The notes under the pieces: model-generated
Databases searched by the model: none
What the model saw: only the letters and a program-made list of their open reading frames with translations
Told to the model about the DNA's origin: nothing
Source of the DNA: a virus
DNA length: 23,604 nt
Virus record (IMG/VR): IMGVR_UViG_3300043544_000003
Coordinates: 1-23,604 of that record
Direction: 5' to 3' (one strand)
Translations under genes and position numbers: made by a program
Part shown: piece after piece, positions 1 through 8,097 of the stretch
Layout of the letters: each line of letters starts with the position of its first letter
Numbering within the stretch: the stretch's first letter is position 1

Positions 1-294
1 GATCTCATACTCTTTATATCGGAATCGGTACGTGTTTTTCGTTTGAGATACTAGTCGAATTCCGGGGAAGCTAAATATCGTGAAAGAATCTTCGTACCTT
101 TTACCAACATCTAATTGCCGAACAAAGACAGGTACATCTTTCGGATTAACACGATCGAGGGTTATAAATCGGATCCGTTGGTCTGTTAAATATTGTAGTA
201 TTGTGGAACTTACAACGTAATAGTTATCGTAAACAGTCTTAACAGCGTACGAAGACAAATCATAGTCCGAATATATTAACCAGTAGTCTTCCAT
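1..294 (-). CDS. Hypothetical protein, truncated by the window edge
   Basis: Minus-strand reading frame that starts with ATG at 294-292 and is still open at base 1, so only the first 98 residues are visible. It begins MEDYWLIYSDYDLSSYAV and is rich in Tyr, Asp and Val, with no motif I recognise, no signal peptide and no membrane segment. The start lies one base after the stop codon of the primase core gene. A GGGAG sequence sits about nine bases upstream, which supports this start and translation from the same message. The function is unknown, and its downstream position makes it the last visible gene of the leftward block. Confidence 0.7.
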   Translation of the reverse strand, partial: MEDYWLIYSDYDLSSYAVKTVYDNYYVVSSTILQYLTDQRIRFITLDRVNPKDVPVFVRQLDVGKRYEDSFTIFSFPGIRLVSQTKNTYRFRYKEYEI

Positions 295-295
295 T

Positions 296-895
296 TTAGA
301 TGTCTCCCGGTAATGTCCCGTATTGGACAACATATGTATCAGGATCATATCCTGATGGTAATCGAATAATTTCAGCTTCAAACCCGTACTGAATAAGTTT
401 GTTATAAATTTCTGCACTTTTTGTGCGACCAATGGGGTCGCCATCCAACATAACGAAGCATTTGTCTGTGAACCGCCTAAGCAACGAGATCTGATAAACG
501 TTAATGTTTGTACCTAACAAAGCACAAACATTATAAACGCCGCGTGTAATGAGAGCGAAAACGTCAAATGGTCCTTCTACCAAAATAGCGCCTTTCTTGT
601 AGACGAACGGAAACGTCTTATCGAGACCAAATAGAACATTCTTACTGAAAGGCAACGAATCATACTTCGGGCCCGACTTGGTCAACCGTCTCAAATAAAC
701 AGATACGGTACGACCGTATAAATCTTTCACGGGGAAAAGAAGACCGATGTCGTTCAAAAATTTAGGGGGAGGATTGTCTGGGAAATAACCAATAACACGA
801 TCCTTTACAAGAAGGCCTATCCCAAATATCCTGGCAACTTTATCGGATATTGCCTTCTTGGCCAAAACTTCGGAAAATAGTTCTTCTGGGGTCAT
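296..895 (-). CDS. dnaG: DnaG-type primase catalytic core (TOPRIM), without zinc finger
   Basis: This 199-residue protein should make the RNA primers for phage DNA replication. It has the N-terminal core subdomain of DnaG primases (roughly residues 25-95, including PKYDSLP and the LFGLDK segment), followed by a TOPRIM fold. The TOPRIM motifs are the catalytic Glu in EGPFD (107-111), DGDPIGR (151-157) and a late DPD (184-186). The usual N-terminal CHC2 zinc finger and C-terminal helicase-binding domain are both missing. A matching zinc-finger protein is encoded separately at 14185-14640 beside the helicase, so the primase looks split into two genes. The start ATG overlaps the dpdA stop (ATGA), and no good Shine-Dalgarno site is seen, which suggests translational coupling. 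Family call is firm; the two-subunit assembly is inference. Confidence 0.85.
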   Translation of the reverse strand: MTPEELFSEVLAKKAISDKVARIFGIGLLVKDRVIGYFPDNPPPKFLNDIGLLFPVKDLYGRTVSVYLRRLTKSGPKYDSLPFSKNVLFGLDKTFPFVYKKGAILVEGPFDVFALITRGVYNVCALLGTNINVYQISLLRRFTDKCFVMLDGDPIGRTKSAEIYNKLIQYGFEAEIIRLPSGYDPDTYVVQYGTLPGDI

Positions 896-1629
896 GCTAT
901 TGCCCGTTTGAAACTATCAATGTTTTTCTTTGCAAGATTAAGCTGTTCTTTGTTCAGCCGAAGATCAAAAAACGAAGCGGGCCTCTTCTCTTTCACTGAT
1001 TTGTCTGTAAACTCTTTCCCATAAATGGCTAGGACAACCGGCATAGACGTATCAATAGATTCGATACTAAGATATTTCTTGTATTCATACAAGAAACTTG
1101 ATCGATACAAACCAAGTAAATGTATCCTCTTATTAAGTTCGACGTTCACAACAGATTGTACTTTTTTGAGCCTAAGATCCTCGGATTCGAATAACGGACC
1201 GGGTATGTAAAAGGAAATACCTATCATGTCGTACGGAAACTCTCTCATCTTGTAGTAACACATCAAATACTCGGAATAAGTAGCCCCTTGCGGAACGATC
1301 ATGGTCTTAACATTCTTCAGACCGGGCCTCTTTGTAAATTCTTTATAAAATTCTTCTGTCATCTTCAAGGTCTCGTCGACATTCCCTAAAACATCCGGGA
1401 CAACTATTACATCCGCTTTAATCTCCTCGGCGGTATCACATAATCGACTAACTGGTATGGATCTTTTTAGTTCGTACGCCGAATTGTCCAAAATCTTGAA
1501 CTTGTTGCTAGACATGACATAGCTCTTGTACGCCGGATTCTCGCACAAGTGACTAAGTACAAAGAGGTAATCTTGGTATTCATCAAAATCATAAAGGTGA
1601 GCTATCGGTACTTCGAACGAAGCTTTCAT
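892..1629 (-). CDS. dpdA: DpdA-like 7-deazaguanine DNA transglycosylase (TGT-related)
   Basis: Likely exchanges guanine in phage DNA for a 7-deazaguanine base made by the neighbouring Que enzymes. The 245-residue sequence looks like the short phage type of DpdA, a TGT-fold enzyme. Visible conserved blocks are ILDNSAYE (46-53), VVPDVLGN (76-83, Asp residues that are candidates for catalysis and base recognition), MIVPQG (110-115), IGIS (136-139), RIHLLGLY (168-175) and SIDTSMP (191-197). The cysteine/histidine zinc site of tRNA-guanine transglycosylases is not visible. It follows queC by 16 bases, with a GGAGG overlapping the queC stop, so the two are co-transcribed. The context (queC, queE, folE2) strongly favours DNA modification over tRNA modification. 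Alternative: another TGT-like enzyme of unknown target. Confidence 0.75.
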   Translation of the reverse strand: MKASFEVPIAHLYDFDEYQDYLFVLSHLCENPAYKSYVMSSNKFKILDNSAYELKRSIPVSRLCDTAEEIKADVIVVPDVLGNVDETLKMTEEFYKEFTKRPGLKNVKTMIVPQGATYSEYLMCYYKMREFPYDMIGISFYIPGPLFESEDLRLKKVQSVVNVELNKRIHLLGLYRSSFLYEYKKYLSIESIDTSMPVVLAIYGKEFTDKSVKEKRPASFFDLRLNKEQLNLAKKNIDSFKRAIA

Positions 1630-1645
1630 TTACAGTGTCCCTCCT

Positions 1646-2476
1646 TCAAAATTGGAATGTTAACTGGTCATTGACCAGATCTCTCAACTCGAGCATAACT
1701 TTACTAAAAACCTCTACATAGGTAATATTAAGATTGTGTGTTTTAATAAGCTCGGGCCAGTTTATTTCGGTATTGTACTTAACCGGATCAACTAACCCGG
1801 CTTGTGCAAAAGCTAAAATACGTTCCTGACTAGTTGGGTTAGAACTGTCCGCGATCAGGTTTTGCTCATCAACGACAGCGTACGATGACCATGTTTTAGA
1901 ATAATTAACACCTAGACCGGTTCCAAGTACAACAATTTCACATTTTTTGAGGTTAACAAACGGGGCAATAACTTTTATCTTATTCCTACGGTTAAGTTTT
2001 GTAACAGCGTTAATCGCTTCAACATATTCTGGGGTACAATCCCAATAACCGTAAACGTCTCGCTGTTGCGCACCATAATACACAACGTTACATCCATTAG
2101 CTTCGGCGTAAGACAAACAAATACCTAGTAAAATAGTGTTTCTGAAAGGTACATATGTAACAGGCTGGTCTTCATTACCTCTGATCTCCTCCAAAGTGGG
2201 GACTTTTACAGCGTCGCTAACTAAAGCTGTACTCTTGCCAAGCAAGTCTTTCATAAAAGAAATGTCGACTATCTTGTGATCATGTACTTCAACTCCGATT
2301 GCTTTGCCAATTTCCTTAAGTTCGTTTACTTGATACCTGGCCATTTCCAGCTCTATTTTGTGCTTCTGACCATAGTAGAACGATATGGGATATATTTCGT
2401 TCCGCAATTCTTTAACAACGAAATGCGCCAAAGTTGTTGAATCTAAACCACCTGATATTGAAACTACTGCTTTCAT
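1646..2476 (-). CDS. queC: QueC, 7-cyano-7-deazaguanine (preQ0) synthase lacking the zinc-site cysteines
   Basis: QueC converts 7-carboxy-7-deazaguanine to preQ0 using ATP and ammonia. The 276-residue protein has the N-type ATP-pyrophosphatase loop SGGLDST (8-14), TYVPFRN (107-113), YGAQQRD (134-140) and YWDCTPEY (144-151), all typical of QueC. In the family a C-terminal site of four Cys (TWxCY...CGxCxxCxxR) binds zinc. Here the same region reads TWSSY (195-199) and DSSNPTSQER (210-219), with Ser, Asp, Asn and Ser in the four positions, although the surrounding residues still align. The start is set by GGAGGT just upstream of ATG 2476, after a 118-base intergenic cassette. It is first gene of the queC-dpdA-primase core block. 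The fold call is firm; whether it is active without zinc is unknown. Confidence 0.88.
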   Translation of the reverse strand: MKAVVSISGGLDSTTLAHFVVKELRNEIYPISFYYGQKHKIELEMARYQVNELKEIGKAIGVEVHDHKIVDISFMKDLLGKSTALVSDAVKVPTLEEIRGNEDQPVTYVPFRNTILLGICLSYAEANGCNVVYYGAQQRDVYGYWDCTPEYVEAINAVTKLNRRNKIKVIAPFVNLKKCEIVVLGTGLGVNYSKTWSSYAVVDEQNLIADSSNPTSQERILAFAQAGLVDPVKYNTEINWPELIKTHNLNITYVEVFSKVMLELRDLVNDQLTFQF

Positions 2477-2501
2477 ATTATTTTACCTCCTTCTTCTTCA
2501 A

Positions 2502-2590
2502 CCTTGACATTCAGGGATACCATTTGTAATTATACAGAACATACTATGGCTAGGGTCTAGCCTTATCTCAGGTCATTTATCCTGAGAAGG
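2502..2590 (-). promoter_or_regulatory. Regulatory cassette, copy 1 (hairpin plus GAATGTCAAGG motif) upstream of queC
   Basis: Two parts lie between the preceding gene's stop and queC. A hairpin at 2561-2590 has a 6-bp stem CTCAGG/CCTGAG, an 8-nt loop and an outer 4-bp stem CCTT/AAGG with a two-base bulge. On the minus strand the motif GAATGTCAAGG (2512-2502) lies about 25 bases before the queC ATG. Both parts recur upstream of the metallopeptidase-queE block at 14112-14183. A minus-strand TATAAT at 2534-2529 could be a -10 box, but no convincing -35 accompanies it. In this copy only, a second hairpin GGCTAG-GGT-CTAGCC (2548-2562) overlaps the base of the first. There is no U tract, so a classical terminator is not shown. 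Confidence 0.5.
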
Positions 2591-2594
2591 TCCA

Positions 2595-3260
2595 TTATAT
2601 CGGACCGGACCACTTTTCGGGAATTGACCAATCTACAATCTCGAGACCGCTTATAGAAAAAAGGCTGTTACCAAAGAATATCCTTACCCGGTTCAGGTCC
2701 GAATCGTTAAGAGCCTCTTCAAAAGTAACGTACTCCTTCTCGGAAAGAATGATACATGGTATCTTCCCAGATTTCATATCATTCTTTGAATAAGGTGAAT
2801 TCGCGTGTCCGTAACACGGTTCATAAATGTTCAACTTATAAGGAACCAAAATGGTAACGGTTCCTTCGACAAACTTGCTATAAACCGGACTTGCGTTATG
2901 TTCGTACGGAGCGCTGTCCCAATCATCGCCAGACTGTGAACCATTTTTACCTAAATAAAATGTAATATAGCTCCTTTTGACTTCAAAATCAATTATTTCT
3001 TTGTCTTTCAGTACTTCCGGAATTCGCGGTTCGTACAAGATAAGGGCTTCTTTCAAGTAATATTTCTTGAACTTATCCGAGGACTCGTAGTAAACGTTAG
3101 TACTATAAACAATATCAACGACATTTATACCCGGGTTCAGTCTTAACCAATTGTTGACCACTTCGTCGAGGACCAGATTACTTCTTTGTAAACTGTCTTC
3201 TTTGACAAGAAAAGACTTAACAGTACAATTTTTCACAATTTGATTGTTCACAAAGCTCAC
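2595..3260 (-). CDS. Hypothetical phage protein with weak Cse60-like N-terminus
   Basis: A 221-residue protein with a GTG start that overlaps the previous stop (GTGA). AAGGAG lies about nine bases upstream, which decides the start. Residues about 8-77 (VKSFLV..., VVDIVYST, EALILYE) weakly resemble small Cse60-type domains. The second half carries DDWDSAPYEHNASPVY (about 112-127), a kind of motif I associate with small phage proteins of unknown function. No catalytic motif, signal or membrane helix is evident. It lies between the MazG-like gene and queC, and its stop is followed at once by the cassette hairpin at 2561-2590. Function unknown; the Cse60 resemblance is tentative. Confidence 0.7.
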   Translation of the reverse strand: MSFVNNQIVKNCTVKSFLVKEDSLQRSNLVLDEVVNNWLRLNPGINVVDIVYSTNVYYESSDKFKKYYLKEALILYEPRIPEVLKDKEIIDFEVKRSYITFYLGKNGSQSGDDWDSAPYEHNASPVYSKFVEGTVTILVPYKLNIYEPCYGHANSPYSKNDMKSGKIPCIILSEKEYVTFEEALNDSDLNRVRIFFGNSLFSISGLEIVDWSIPEKWSGPI

Positions 3261-3562
3261 TTATGTCTTCTCCTTTTGAGTTCATCTTCTATTTTTTTCT
3301 TTAGAAATTGTAAAAACTCAGTTCGTTGATTCTTAAAGAATTCATCAAAAAATATGAGATCGTTTCTGATGATCTTTTCGCCGACAACTTCTTTCATACG
3401 AACGGCTTGCATCAGGACCCAACCCACAAGATCAACTAGCTCTTCTTCCCATTCTCGAGACATGTCGTTTAACAAGTATGCATCTTTATACTTTTCACTG
3501 CTCCTTTCAACCTTCTTAACTATTTTGCGAAGCAAATCCTTGAAAATTGCCCGGTTATACAT
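3257..3562 (-). CDS. Small all-helical protein, possibly MazG-like nucleotide pyrophosphohydrolase
   Basis: I place the start at ATG 3562-3560 (MYNRAIFKD), because GGAGGG sits four bases before it. A longer frame opens at 3607 but lies inside folE2 and has no ribosome site. That gives 101 residues, predicted almost entirely helical, with a very basic tail (DELKRRRHK). The segment SREWEEELVDLVGWVLMQAV recalls the second acidic helix (ExxD) of all-alpha NTP pyrophosphatases such as MazG and related phage nucleotide-modification domains, but the first EExxE helix is not clear. Its place directly after folE2 would fit nucleotide metabolism. This assignment is tentative; an uncharacterised helical protein is the safe reading. 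Confidence 0.65.
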   Translation of the reverse strand: MYNRAIFKDLLRKIVKKVERSSEKYKDAYLLNDMSREWEEELVDLVGWVLMQAVRMKEVVGEKIIRNDLIFFDEFFKNQRTEFLQFLKKKIEDELKRRRHK

Positions 3563-3576
3563 AAACCCTCCTATAA

Positions 3577-4431
3577 TTATACAAAGCTGCGATTGCTCTT
3601 GTACCATTTGTTCCCTTTTTTGATACGACTAATATACGCAATCGCGTTATGTTTATGAATCGATTCGAAACTCACTACCTTAACACGGAACCATTTAACG
3701 TTCTTAAGCTCCGATAATTTGTCAGCGACCCTTCTCGCGAGCCCTTCTACGAAGACAGGATTGTCATAGGCATGTTCTGTAACGTACTTTTCGTCTGGTC
3801 TTTTAAGAATAGCGTAAACGGGTGAGCTCGCTGACTGCTCCGCAATATCAATTAATGTTTCAAAGTAAACGCCGGGAACTTTAGAAACTTCGACTTGTAT
3901 TGTTACTTCGGCACGCTGGTTGTGCGCACCTTTCCCAATTCGTTTTTCATGATCGACTAAACACATTGCTCGGGAACACGGACAAACCGTTTGTACCGGA
4001 ACTGTTACTTGGACAAAATGACGATACGGGGGATAAATTACTGTTATCGCGGAATCGTAAACAAGAACTGCTTTCTTCTTAGTTACCGGTGCAATGGATG
4101 GTCTTGCGAACCCAAAAGAAAATTTCATGTATATATCTTCCAGTCCGAGACGATCCCTCAACCGTTTCGCAATTCCTTTAAAAGATCGAGGTGATAGAAA
4201 CTTCCCCGAATGCTCGAACAAAACTTCTGGTAATCGAGACATATCCACACCTTTTCGTGTGCGCGGTAACCTCGCGTAAGCATCAACTCGGGCGAGAACA
4301 TGACTGACTACAAGGTCTTGGGCTGAACTGTAAATTAGCGACAGTGGAACTTCTACGTTTGATACACCTGCTTTGTCAACGACCATTCTTATCGGGTCTG
4401 GTTTATGTTGTTCGTCAACAAGTTCCTTCAT
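3577..4431 (-). CDS. folE2: FolE2, GTP cyclohydrolase IB
   Basis: Opens the imidazole ring of GTP to give 7,8-dihydroneopterin triphosphate, the entry step to 7-deazaguanine synthesis. The 284-residue sequence matches the FolE2 (type IB) family: KGVDMSRL (60-67, usually KGxHMSRF), VCPCSRAM (149-156), GAHNQR (168-173), EQSASSPVYAILKRPDE (198-214), EHAYDNPVFVEG (219-230) and ESIHKHNA (256-263). Cys150, His170, Glu198 and His261 are the probable metal ligands by comparison with the family. The family is known to work without zinc, unlike ordinary FolE. The start ATG overlaps the polymerase stop, with GGGAGG about eight bases upstream. Phages in deazaguanine clusters more often carry FolE, so FolE2 is noteworthy. 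Family call is confident. Confidence 0.92.
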   Translation of the reverse strand: MKELVDEQHKPDPIRMVVDKAGVSNVEVPLSLIYSSAQDLVVSHVLARVDAYARLPRTRKGVDMSRLPEVLFEHSGKFLSPRSFKGIAKRLRDRLGLEDIYMKFSFGFARPSIAPVTKKKAVLVYDSAITVIYPPYRHFVQVTVPVQTVCPCSRAMCLVDHEKRIGKGAHNQRAEVTIQVEVSKVPGVYFETLIDIAEQSASSPVYAILKRPDEKYVTEHAYDNPVFVEGLARRVADKLSELKNVKWFRVKVVSFESIHKHNAIAYISRIKKGNKWYKSNRSFV

Positions 4432-6806
4432 AGACGGGCCTCCCTCAGCTTGTTCTTAAATTCTGATAAGTTGTCAAGTTCAGCGGTCGATCCTAGACGA
4501 TATCCTATTTCACAATCAAATGGAATGTCTACGAAAAATCCTTTGATACGCTTTCCCAAAATGTCAAACATTATGGCTAATGCTTCTTCGCCCTTGTCTT
4601 CCGGAATCTCGTATGTAAGGGAATCGTGAACAGTTAGTACTAAGTAACATCCTAAATGTTTGATCTTCTCATAGACCAAAGCTCCTTTGAACATAGTATA
4701 ATCAGCTACGGTACTCTGGGGCAAAAAGTTAAGAGCTTGACGTTCTTCAGAAGCCCTGACTTCGAAATCTGGTGAGTTTATACCTGGAAATCGGCGGATT
4801 CGCCCGAAAAAGTTTCGGAGGTACCCTCGTTGTTTTGCGATAGCAACTACTTCTTTGCAGAACTGATACGTCTTCGGAAAGGATCTAAAGAACGAATCAA
4901 TAATACTCTGGGCTTCCTCAATGGGCATATTGTGTTCTTCGGCTATAGATTTTGCTCTCCGGCCGTACATAATTCCGTACACTACAAATTTTGCAAGCCT
5001 TCGACGCTCATCATCAACTTCCTCGACCGGAATATGAAACACCAAAGAAGCAATGACTTTGAGAGGATCATATCCGCTCTCGAACGCTTCCTTCAATTTA
5101 TCGTCTTTCGCATAATGACAAAGAGCTCGGAGTTCGGCTTGCTTGAAATCGATGTTCGCTAGAAAATATCCCTTTTCTGAGATAAAAATGTCTTTAACTT
5201 CTTTATCCCTCGGAATGTTCTGGAGATTCGGTTCGCGGCTGGCAAGACGACCAGTCGTAGTACCGACTAACGTATAATTTGTATGTAACCGATTGTTGCT
5301 GTCACATAATTTGAGGAAGTTCTTAAAGTATGTGCTCGACAATTTTTTCTTCTTACGATAATCCAATAACAAATCTATTACTGGGTGGTAACTACGCAGA
5401 TTCTCGAGAGTAAACGTATCGGTTGACGGATTTCCCGACGCTGTTTTATAAAGTACGGGCAACTTTAGTTTCTCGTAAAGAACTCTCGACAGGTCCCGGA
5501 CTGAGTTAATATTAATTTTCTCGCCGATCAAATCGAAAATGCGCTGTTCGATCACAACGAGATCTTGCTCATATTGCGCGGACAACCGTTTAACATAGTC
5601 AACGTCTATCTTAACGCCGCGTATTCGAGTATCAACAAGCATTTGTATAGTCGGGATGCTCAGCTTGAGATGAAGTTTTGCGAGGGAATCCGGCAACAAT
5701 TTTACCATTTCCTGGTATAAAAGAAACGTTGCGTGGGCGTCTGCACAATTATATTTGAGAACAATAGATGTATCAACGCCTCCAGGTCTATCTTCGTCAG
5801 CAAGAGCAACGTAATCACTTTCGTACCCGCCTTTTCCAAGATACTTCCAAACAATGTTTTTGAGCCCGTACCTCTGAGCCGTCTCGTCTAATAAATGTGC
5901 GATGACCATAGTATCACCGTGGAGGTTCTTACATTCTATACCAAATTCCTTTTTGAGATACATTAAATCGAACATCGCATTGTGAAATATTTTCTTAGAT
6001 TCGTTGCTAAATAATCGTTTAAGATGGTCTATAATCTGACGAAGGTCAGAATCGGACCAATACAACGAACCATCTGGTCTTCTAACAGGGAACCCGAATG
6101 TAAGGTCGCCGGATGAAAATGCAATCGTAAAAATTACAGATTCATACAAAATATCCGACGTTTCGATATCACAACTCCACATCGGTTTTTGTTCTAGTAA
6201 TTTTATGTACCGAATAACTTCATTCTTGTCAAGAAGTATTTTGTAGTTTTCGAAGGACCAGGTATGTGGGTCCACTTTGAGCCACTCAACAACTCGCTTG
6301 AGTGTTTGTTCGACAGCCTTTGTCTTGGACGGGTCGCGTAAAAGAGCAGCTGGGTGGTAAGTCGGTACAAAAATAGTACCGTTTTGTCTAAAAGGAATCC
6401 CTTCCGAATTCTGTAAATTGCGCCTGTTCCCGAGAAAACGTTTAACAGCAACGTTCCCAAGCAACAAAACAATTTTTGGTCTGGTCTTGGACAATTCCTG
6501 ATCTAGCCGGATACCACACACTTTTATTGCATCGGTAGGAGGAGTGGTATTGTTACCGTTTGCATCGGTGGGTCGGCAAGCGACGACGTTCGTAATAAAA
6601 CATTTAGACCGATCTATTCCGGTCTTTTGCAGCAACGATGTGAGAAGTTGACCAGACCGACCAACGAAAGGAGAACCATATTTCTCTTCTTCAGCACCAG
6701 GCGCCTCTCCAATAATTACTAGTTCGGCATTTGTCGGTCCAATACCGAAAACAGGTTTCTTTCCGTACAAAGGACAACCTCTACAGGCTAGCGCGTTTTC
6801 TTCCAT
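4428..6806 (-). CDS. Family A DNA polymerase with N-terminal family-4-type uracil-DNA glycosylase
   Basis: Replicative phage DNA polymerase of 792 residues with three modules. Residues 1-175 form a uracil-DNA glycosylase domain: GEAPG (33-37), PFVGRSGQLL (46-55), the YHP motif (150-152) and four Cys (8, 11, 77, 97) spaced like an iron-sulfur cluster site. Residues about 205-370 form a 3'-5' exonuclease with DIET (213-216), NAMFD (276-280) and YNCAD (352-356), so proofreading looks intact. Residues about 480-770 are the polymerase: TTTGRL (516-521), motif A DFKQAELR (553-560), motif B RRLAKFVVYGIMYG (602-615) and motif C VHDS (726-729). Motif B has Tyr where E. coli Pol I has Phe762, as in T7. 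Motif C has Ser where Glu is usual. GGAG lies about ten bases before the ATG, and the start overlaps the preceding gene. Confidence 0.95.
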   Translation of the reverse strand: MEENALACRGCPLYGKKPVFGIGPTNAELVIIGEAPGAEEEKYGSPFVGRSGQLLTSLLQKTGIDRSKCFITNVVACRPTDANGNNTTPPTDAIKVCGIRLDQELSKTRPKIVLLLGNVAVKRFLGNRRNLQNSEGIPFRQNGTIFVPTYHPAALLRDPSKTKAVEQTLKRVVEWLKVDPHTWSFENYKILLDKNEVIRYIKLLEQKPMWSCDIETSDILYESVIFTIAFSSGDLTFGFPVRRPDGSLYWSDSDLRQIIDHLKRLFSNESKKIFHNAMFDLMYLKKEFGIECKNLHGDTMVIAHLLDETAQRYGLKNIVWKYLGKGGYESDYVALADEDRPGGVDTSIVLKYNCADAHATFLLYQEMVKLLPDSLAKLHLKLSIPTIQMLVDTRIRGVKIDVDYVKRLSAQYEQDLVVIEQRIFDLIGEKININSVRDLSRVLYEKLKLPVLYKTASGNPSTDTFTLENLRSYHPVIDLLLDYRKKKKLSSTYFKNFLKLCDSNNRLHTNYTLVGTTTGRLASREPNLQNIPRDKEVKDIFISEKGYFLANIDFKQAELRALCHYAKDDKLKEAFESGYDPLKVIASLVFHIPVEEVDDERRRLAKFVVYGIMYGRRAKSIAEEHNMPIEEAQSIIDSFFRSFPKTYQFCKEVVAIAKQRGYLRNFFGRIRRFPGINSPDFEVRASEERQALNFLPQSTVADYTMFKGALVYEKIKHLGCYLVLTVHDSLTYEIPEDKGEEALAIMFDILGKRIKGFFVDIPFDCEIGYRLGSTAELDNLSEFKNKLREARL

Positions 6807-7003
6807 CTCTGAACTATCTCCTTTACCTCTCCGATGAACCCTCTACGCTTGTACAAAAAGGCGACGCCGTCTAATTTCTTGTTTTTGAACACAATGTACC
6901 AGATTCGGAAATCTTTAGACTTTGACAAGTACCTAATAAGCTCGCGATCGTTCGTATAAAGGCCAGGAAACTTCTTATATTTAACATACACATTAAGTCG
7001 CAT
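6788..7003 (-). CDS. Small basic hypothetical protein
   Basis: A 71-residue protein, strongly basic (MRLNVYVKYKKFPGLY at the start, QRWKKTR at the end). No family is recognised. GAGAGG sits about seven bases before the ATG. It overlaps the resolvase gene at its start and the polymerase gene at its end, so it is clearly part of the same message. The mix of beta-prone and basic segments could suit a nucleic-acid-binding role, but nothing in the sequence proves that. Confidence 0.7.
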   Translation of the reverse strand: MRLNVYVKYKKFPGLYTNDRELIRYLSKSKDFRIWYIVFKNKKLDGVAFLYKRRGFIGEVKEIVQRWKKTR

Positions 7004-7520
7004 TTATGAACCTCTCGAGTTTTTTAATCAAAGTACTAAATTTTATAACGAGAAACCTGTCACATAAAGAATACTCTCGTAGCTGACGATGGTAAAAAAT
7101 AAAACTTTTTCTGGACTTCTTGATTGTATCCGAAACCTCGACCTTCTCGCCAAAAATTGACTCATAATCGTTTTTCCGAACACAACACCAGATCCGGTCC
7201 GCTTTCACGCCTTTAAACGAAAACACGAGTAACGGAACCTTGTTTATTTCGGTGGCTTCTTTCTCAAGTTTCGGGAGCCATTCAGAATCGAGCCTAAAAA
7301 CGGGCCCTTTCTTTGACCTTGACCGTCGGGATTTGCATTCTATCAAGAATTGGAAGGGTAAAAAAGGAATGTTCGTAACAATATCCCCTTTAAGGCCGCG
7401 GATACTTCCGGACTGTGGTACTCGAAATGTTCTTTCGGACATCGGAACCTCTCGATTTTGTTTAGCAAGACGTAAAAGGATTTCCTCGACCTCGTGCTCT
7501 AACGCGTACCCTTTGTTCAT
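6993..7520 (-). CDS. Holliday-junction resolvase, Hjc-like PD-(D/E)XK nuclease
   Basis: Probably cuts four-way or branched DNA made during phage recombination and replication. The 175-residue sequence has the Hjc-type layout: KGYALEHEVEEIL with a conserved Glu near residue 10, RVPQSGS (33-39), the acidic GDI (45-47) and ECK (61-63), which together form a PD-(D/E)XK active site. The C-terminal half after about residue 115 is less conserved and basic. The ATG overlaps the stop of the preceding SbcC C-terminal gene (ATGA). Placement beside SbcCD-like genes, RecA and the polymerase agrees with a recombination role. A different nuclease of the same fold is possible. Confidence 0.75.
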   Translation of the reverse strand: MNKGYALEHEVEEILLRLAKQNREVPMSERTFRVPQSGSIRGLKGDIVTNIPFLPFQFLIECKSRRSRSKKGPVFRLDSEWLPKLEKEATEINKVPLLVFSFKGVKADRIWCCVRKNDYESIFGEKVEVSDTIKKSRKSFIFYHRQLREYSLCDRFLVIKFSTLIKKLERFINAT

Positions 7521-8095
7521 GATACTACTGACTTTGACCCGTCAAAGTTAACTCGTATTATCCTATCTGAGTGTTCGGCAACTCGTTCCTGGTGCGTAAT
7601 AAGAATGATCTGTGTATCAAACTTGTGCGAAAAAGTTCTAAGTAATAACCCAAATTGTGGTTGGTATTCTTTGCTAATATTGCTGCCTACTTCGTCAAGA
7701 ATAAAAGAAAACTTGTTTGGTAAATAATTTGAAAGAATGAACCGCAACACAGTAGATACCGTGTTGCGAATGCCGCCGCCGAAACATAATAAACTTCTAA
7801 AATGATCCTCTTTACCAATTTTAAAAACATAGCCTGGACGACCTGCACTCGAAACATCTTCAACTTTAAAAGACAATCCTTCCTGATAAATAGATGATAA
7901 ACTTTCGGTCACGAGCTGTTCAATTGTTGTTTTTATATTTTCGTTACCAACAACAACGGACTGGGAAAGCACGTTCTTAACCTTATGTAAAAGATCGAGA
8001 TAGCTGCGACGTTGTACAATTCGCTCAGATAATTCTTTGTATTTCTTTTCAAGGAGTTCCTTTTTTAACTTTAGTTGTGAAATAATATTTTTCAT
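7517..8095 (-). CDS. sbcC: SbcC/Rad50-like ATPase, C-terminal part
   Basis: Carries the C-terminal half of an SbcC/Rad50 ATPase head in 192 residues. Residues 1-45 are a coiled-coil-like helix (returning arm). An ABC signature of the phage type, CFGGGIRN, lies at 104-111. Walker B is FSFILDEV (129-136, catalytic Glu135), and the H-loop is ITHQE (166-170). No Walker A is present; that lies in a separate protein at 9228-10205. The two should associate to form one ATP-binding head working with the SbcD nuclease. The start comes two bases after the stop of the 87-residue coiled-coil gene and has no clear ribosome site, so coupling, or a sequencing-level frameshift, should be considered. Confidence 0.85.
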   Translation of the reverse strand: MKNIISQLKLKKELLEKKYKELSERIVQRRSYLDLLHKVKNVLSQSVVVGNENIKTTIEQLVTESLSSIYQEGLSFKVEDVSSAGRPGYVFKIGKEDHFRSLLCFGGGIRNTVSTVLRFILSNYLPNKFSFILDEVGSNISKEYQPQFGLLLRTFSHKFDTQIILITHQERVAEHSDRIIRVNFDGSKSVVS

Positions 8096-8097
8096 AG

